Assembly: GCA_012523975.1 (NCBI GenBank)
Contig: JAAYSF010000051.1
Coordinates: forward strand, 1 to 44,084
DNA: 44,084 bases
Reading direction: 5' to 3'
Source: Veillonellaceae bacterium
GTDB taxonomy: Bacteria > Bacillota > Negativicutes > JAAYSF01
The stretch's first letter is position 1; the number at the start of each line of letters is the position of its first letter. Both the position numbers and the translations under genes were made by a program. Positions 42,890 through 44,084 of the stretch are shown one piece after another. The notes below the pieces were generated by a model. That model worked only from the letters and a program-made list of their open reading frames with translations. It was not told the origin of the DNA and searched no databases.

Positions 42890-43618
42890 CTACACTATAC
42901 CAGCTGCTCGAGCTATGACAAATGCAATTCCACCGCCAATCATCGGGCCAACCACAGGTATCCAGGAATAACCCCAATCCGATCCGCCCTTACCGGCAAC
43001 CGGCAGAATAGCATGAGCGATACGAGGTCCCAAGTCCCGAGCCGGGTTAATAGCATATCCAGTAGGACCACCCAAGCTTAGGCCAATGGCCCATACCAAT
43101 ACACCTACTAAATAAGGCCCTAAACCTGCAGGAATTGCGCCAACCGATTTAGAGAATATGCAGAATATCCCAAAAACGAGTACAATAGTTCCAATAATTT
43201 CGCAGAGCAGGTTAGCGGGAGCTTTGCGAATTGCCGGAGCTGTACAAAAGACAGCTAGTTTTGTTGCTTTATCCTCAGTAATTTCCCAATGTGGTAAGAA
43301 CGCCAGCCACACAATAATTGCGCCTACAATACCGCCTGCTAATTCAGCAAACATAGTCATAATAGCCTGCGGCAAAGTATAGATACCGCCCATCAAGTAT
43401 TTTGCTAATGTAACCGCCGGATTAAGATCAGCTTGAGGAGCGCCTGTTGCTACAGCTACAAATACCCCCATGATAACTCCAAATCCCCAGCCCGTTGTTA
43501 TAACCATCCACCCGGAGCCTTCTGACTTAGTTTTCTTCAATAAACAGCTCGCAACAACACCACAGCCTAAAACCATTAGCATCATAGTTCCCATAAATTC
43601 ACCAAATAAGTTCGTCAT
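42890..43618 (-). CDS. glpF: Glycerol uptake facilitator (aquaglyceroporin)
   Basis: A 242-residue membrane channel with six helices and two NPA motifs (ADLNPAVTLAKYLMG and GYAINPARDLGPRIAH). The Asp after the second NPA-Arg (NPARD) marks the glycerol-permeating subgroup. ATG at 43618 follows GGGAGGG. It is the first gene of the glp operon. Its long leader (43619-43860) has a strong terminator-like hairpin. Confidence 0.95.
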   Translation of the reverse strand: MTNLFGEFMGTMMLMVLGCGVVASCLLKKTKSEGSGWMVITTGWGFGVIMGVFVAVATGAPQADLNPAVTLAKYLMGGIYTLPQAIMTMFAELAGGIVGAIIVWLAFLPHWEITEDKATKLAVFCTAPAIRKAPANLLCEIIGTIVLVFGIFCIFSKSVGAIPAGLGPYLVGVLVWAIGLSLGGPTGYAINPARDLGPRIAHAILPVAGKGGSDWGYSWIPVVGPMIGGGIAFVIARAAGIV

Positions 43619-43786
43619 CTCTAACCCTCCCAATTAATTAATGGATCACCAAAAATGATATTGGCAAATCTTAATCTTTTTGGCCTCCCCCCTTCCAAGC
43701 AAACTTCCACTCGGCACCTTATAGGATGCTTTGTATCCCTCTCCAAACTTATAAGTCCGCAGAATAGTTTAAATGTTTATATTAAG

Positions 43787-43841
43787 ACAAAAAGAGAACC
43801 CAAATCAGAACACCTAGGTGTGTTCATGCTTCGGATTCTCT
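43787..43841 (-). promoter_or_regulatory. Attenuator-like terminator in the glpF leader
   Basis: On the minus strand AGAGAATCCGAA pairs with TTTGGGTTCTCT, enclosing a second hairpin GAACAC/GTGTTC around CCTAGG, and the structure ends in TTTTTGTC. It is a complete intrinsic terminator about 170 bases before glpF and downstream of the likely promoter region (43860-43915). It would stop transcription unless an antiterminator acts; GlpP, which responds to glycerol-3-phosphate, is the known type for glp genes. GlpP itself is not in the window. A palindrome GTAATACTATTAC (43897-43909) lies upstream. Confidence 0.6.
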
Positions 43842-43938
43842 AAATTTCTCTCTCCGCTTAATTCAATTTATCTGCTATAAATATACGTGACCAAGCGTAA
43901 TACTATTACAAATATTTCTAAAATATTTTATGGAACGC

Positions 43939-43967
43939 AAAAAAGCACTTACCATAAGGCAAGTGCT
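43939..43967 (-). terminator. Terminator of the rRNA operon
   Basis: AGCACTT (43944-43950) and AAGTGCT (43961-43967) form a 7-bp stem that runs into six T residues on the minus strand, just after the 5S gene. Confidence 0.8.
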
Positions 43968-43972
43968 AATTA

Positions 43973-44084
43973 ACCAGCGACTCTCTATCCTCCCAGGCCG
44001 TTTCCAGCCAAGTACTTTCGACGTATATGGGCTTAACTACTGTGTTCGGTATGGGAACAGGTGGAACCCCATAGCTATCGCCAC
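43973..44084 (-). rRNA. rrf: 5S ribosomal RNA (5' end cut by window edge)
   Basis: The minus strand reads GTGGCGATAGCTATGGGGTT, CACCTGTTCCCATACCGAAC, then ACAGTAGTTAAGC and GTACTTGGCTGGAAACGGCC, which are universal 5S segments. The 3' end GTCGCTGG pairs with the visible GTGGC of helix I. Only about 3-5 bases of the 5' end are missing. The operon is transcribed toward the glp genes. Confidence 0.95.

Noticed and set aside
43655-43843. Plus-strand open frame of 62 codons in the glpF leader
   Set aside because: No ribosome site or family features; it covers the attenuator hairpin that better explains the region.

Overview
The window is a 44-kb piece of chromosome from a low-GC Firmicutes-type anaerobe. 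The best fit is a diderm Negativicutes / Sporomusaceae-like bacterium; this is an inference from gene content, not a database match. Support comes from the siroheme/heme-precursor cluster (sirC-hemA-hemC-cobA/hemD-hemB-hemL), a Selenomonas-type lysine/ornithine decarboxylase (family known for peptidoglycan-linked polyamines), a three-subunit anaerobic glycerol-3-phosphate dehydrogenase, T-box and ykkC-type leaders, and an HlyD-ABC exporter that implies an outer membrane. Apart from a truncated gene at the left edge and one small orphan gene near 31.1 kb, every gene lies on the minus strand. That is codirectional with the rRNA operon whose 5S gene is cut by the right edge.

Layout, left to right. 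1-354: 3' end of a NifX/NifB-type dinitrogenase cofactor protein (+). 388-1137: membrane polyferredoxin with a promoter overlapped by a CsoR-like G/C-tract palindrome. 1240-11051: a Tad/Flp type IVb pilus locus. In transcription order it is rcpC(cpaB), rcpA(cpaC), tadZ(cpaE, with an N-terminal receiver domain), tadB, a DegS-like histidine kinase, flp pilin, tadE, a broken tadG-like gene, tadA and tadC. 11150-12411: PLP-dependent lysine/ornithine decarboxylase. 12440-17030: TetR/CecR-like regulator plus HlyD-ATPase-ATPase-permease exporter. 17307-24068: tetrapyrrole operon leading to uroporphyrinogen III and precorrin-2/siroheme. 24149-29350: PBP2, an LCP-family cell-wall ligase, a CopZ-like chaperone, a thiamine-binding MTH1187-family protein and a GH18 lipoprotein. 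29504-32130: DAACS symporter, orphan small gene (+), CoA-pyrophosphatase-type NUDIX. 32223-37161: leuACDB with a tandem leader. 37174-43841: glpFKABC with an attenuator-like leader. 43939-44084: rRNA terminator and 5S rRNA.

How the parts work together. The glp genes import glycerol (GlpF), phosphorylate it (GlpK) and oxidise glycerol-3-phosphate anaerobically (GlpABC). The hem/cob genes make uroporphyrinogen III and precorrin-2, with no later heme genes present, which suits corrinoid or siroheme supply. The pilus genes encode most of a Flp secretion machine, but no prepilin peptidase is visible. The DegS-like kinase has no DNA-binding partner here, while TadZ carries an intact receiver domain.

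The most notable signal is the leuA leader. A ykkC subtype-2 (probable ppGpp) riboswitch with its own terminator is followed by a leucine-type T-box with a second terminator, so starvation alarmone and uncharged tRNA-Leu could both gate leucine synthesis. Also worth a look are the CsoR-like operator at 1082-1105, the kinase/TadZ pairing, a possible pseudoknotted RNA at 30951-31049, and hairpins inside the glp and hem operons.
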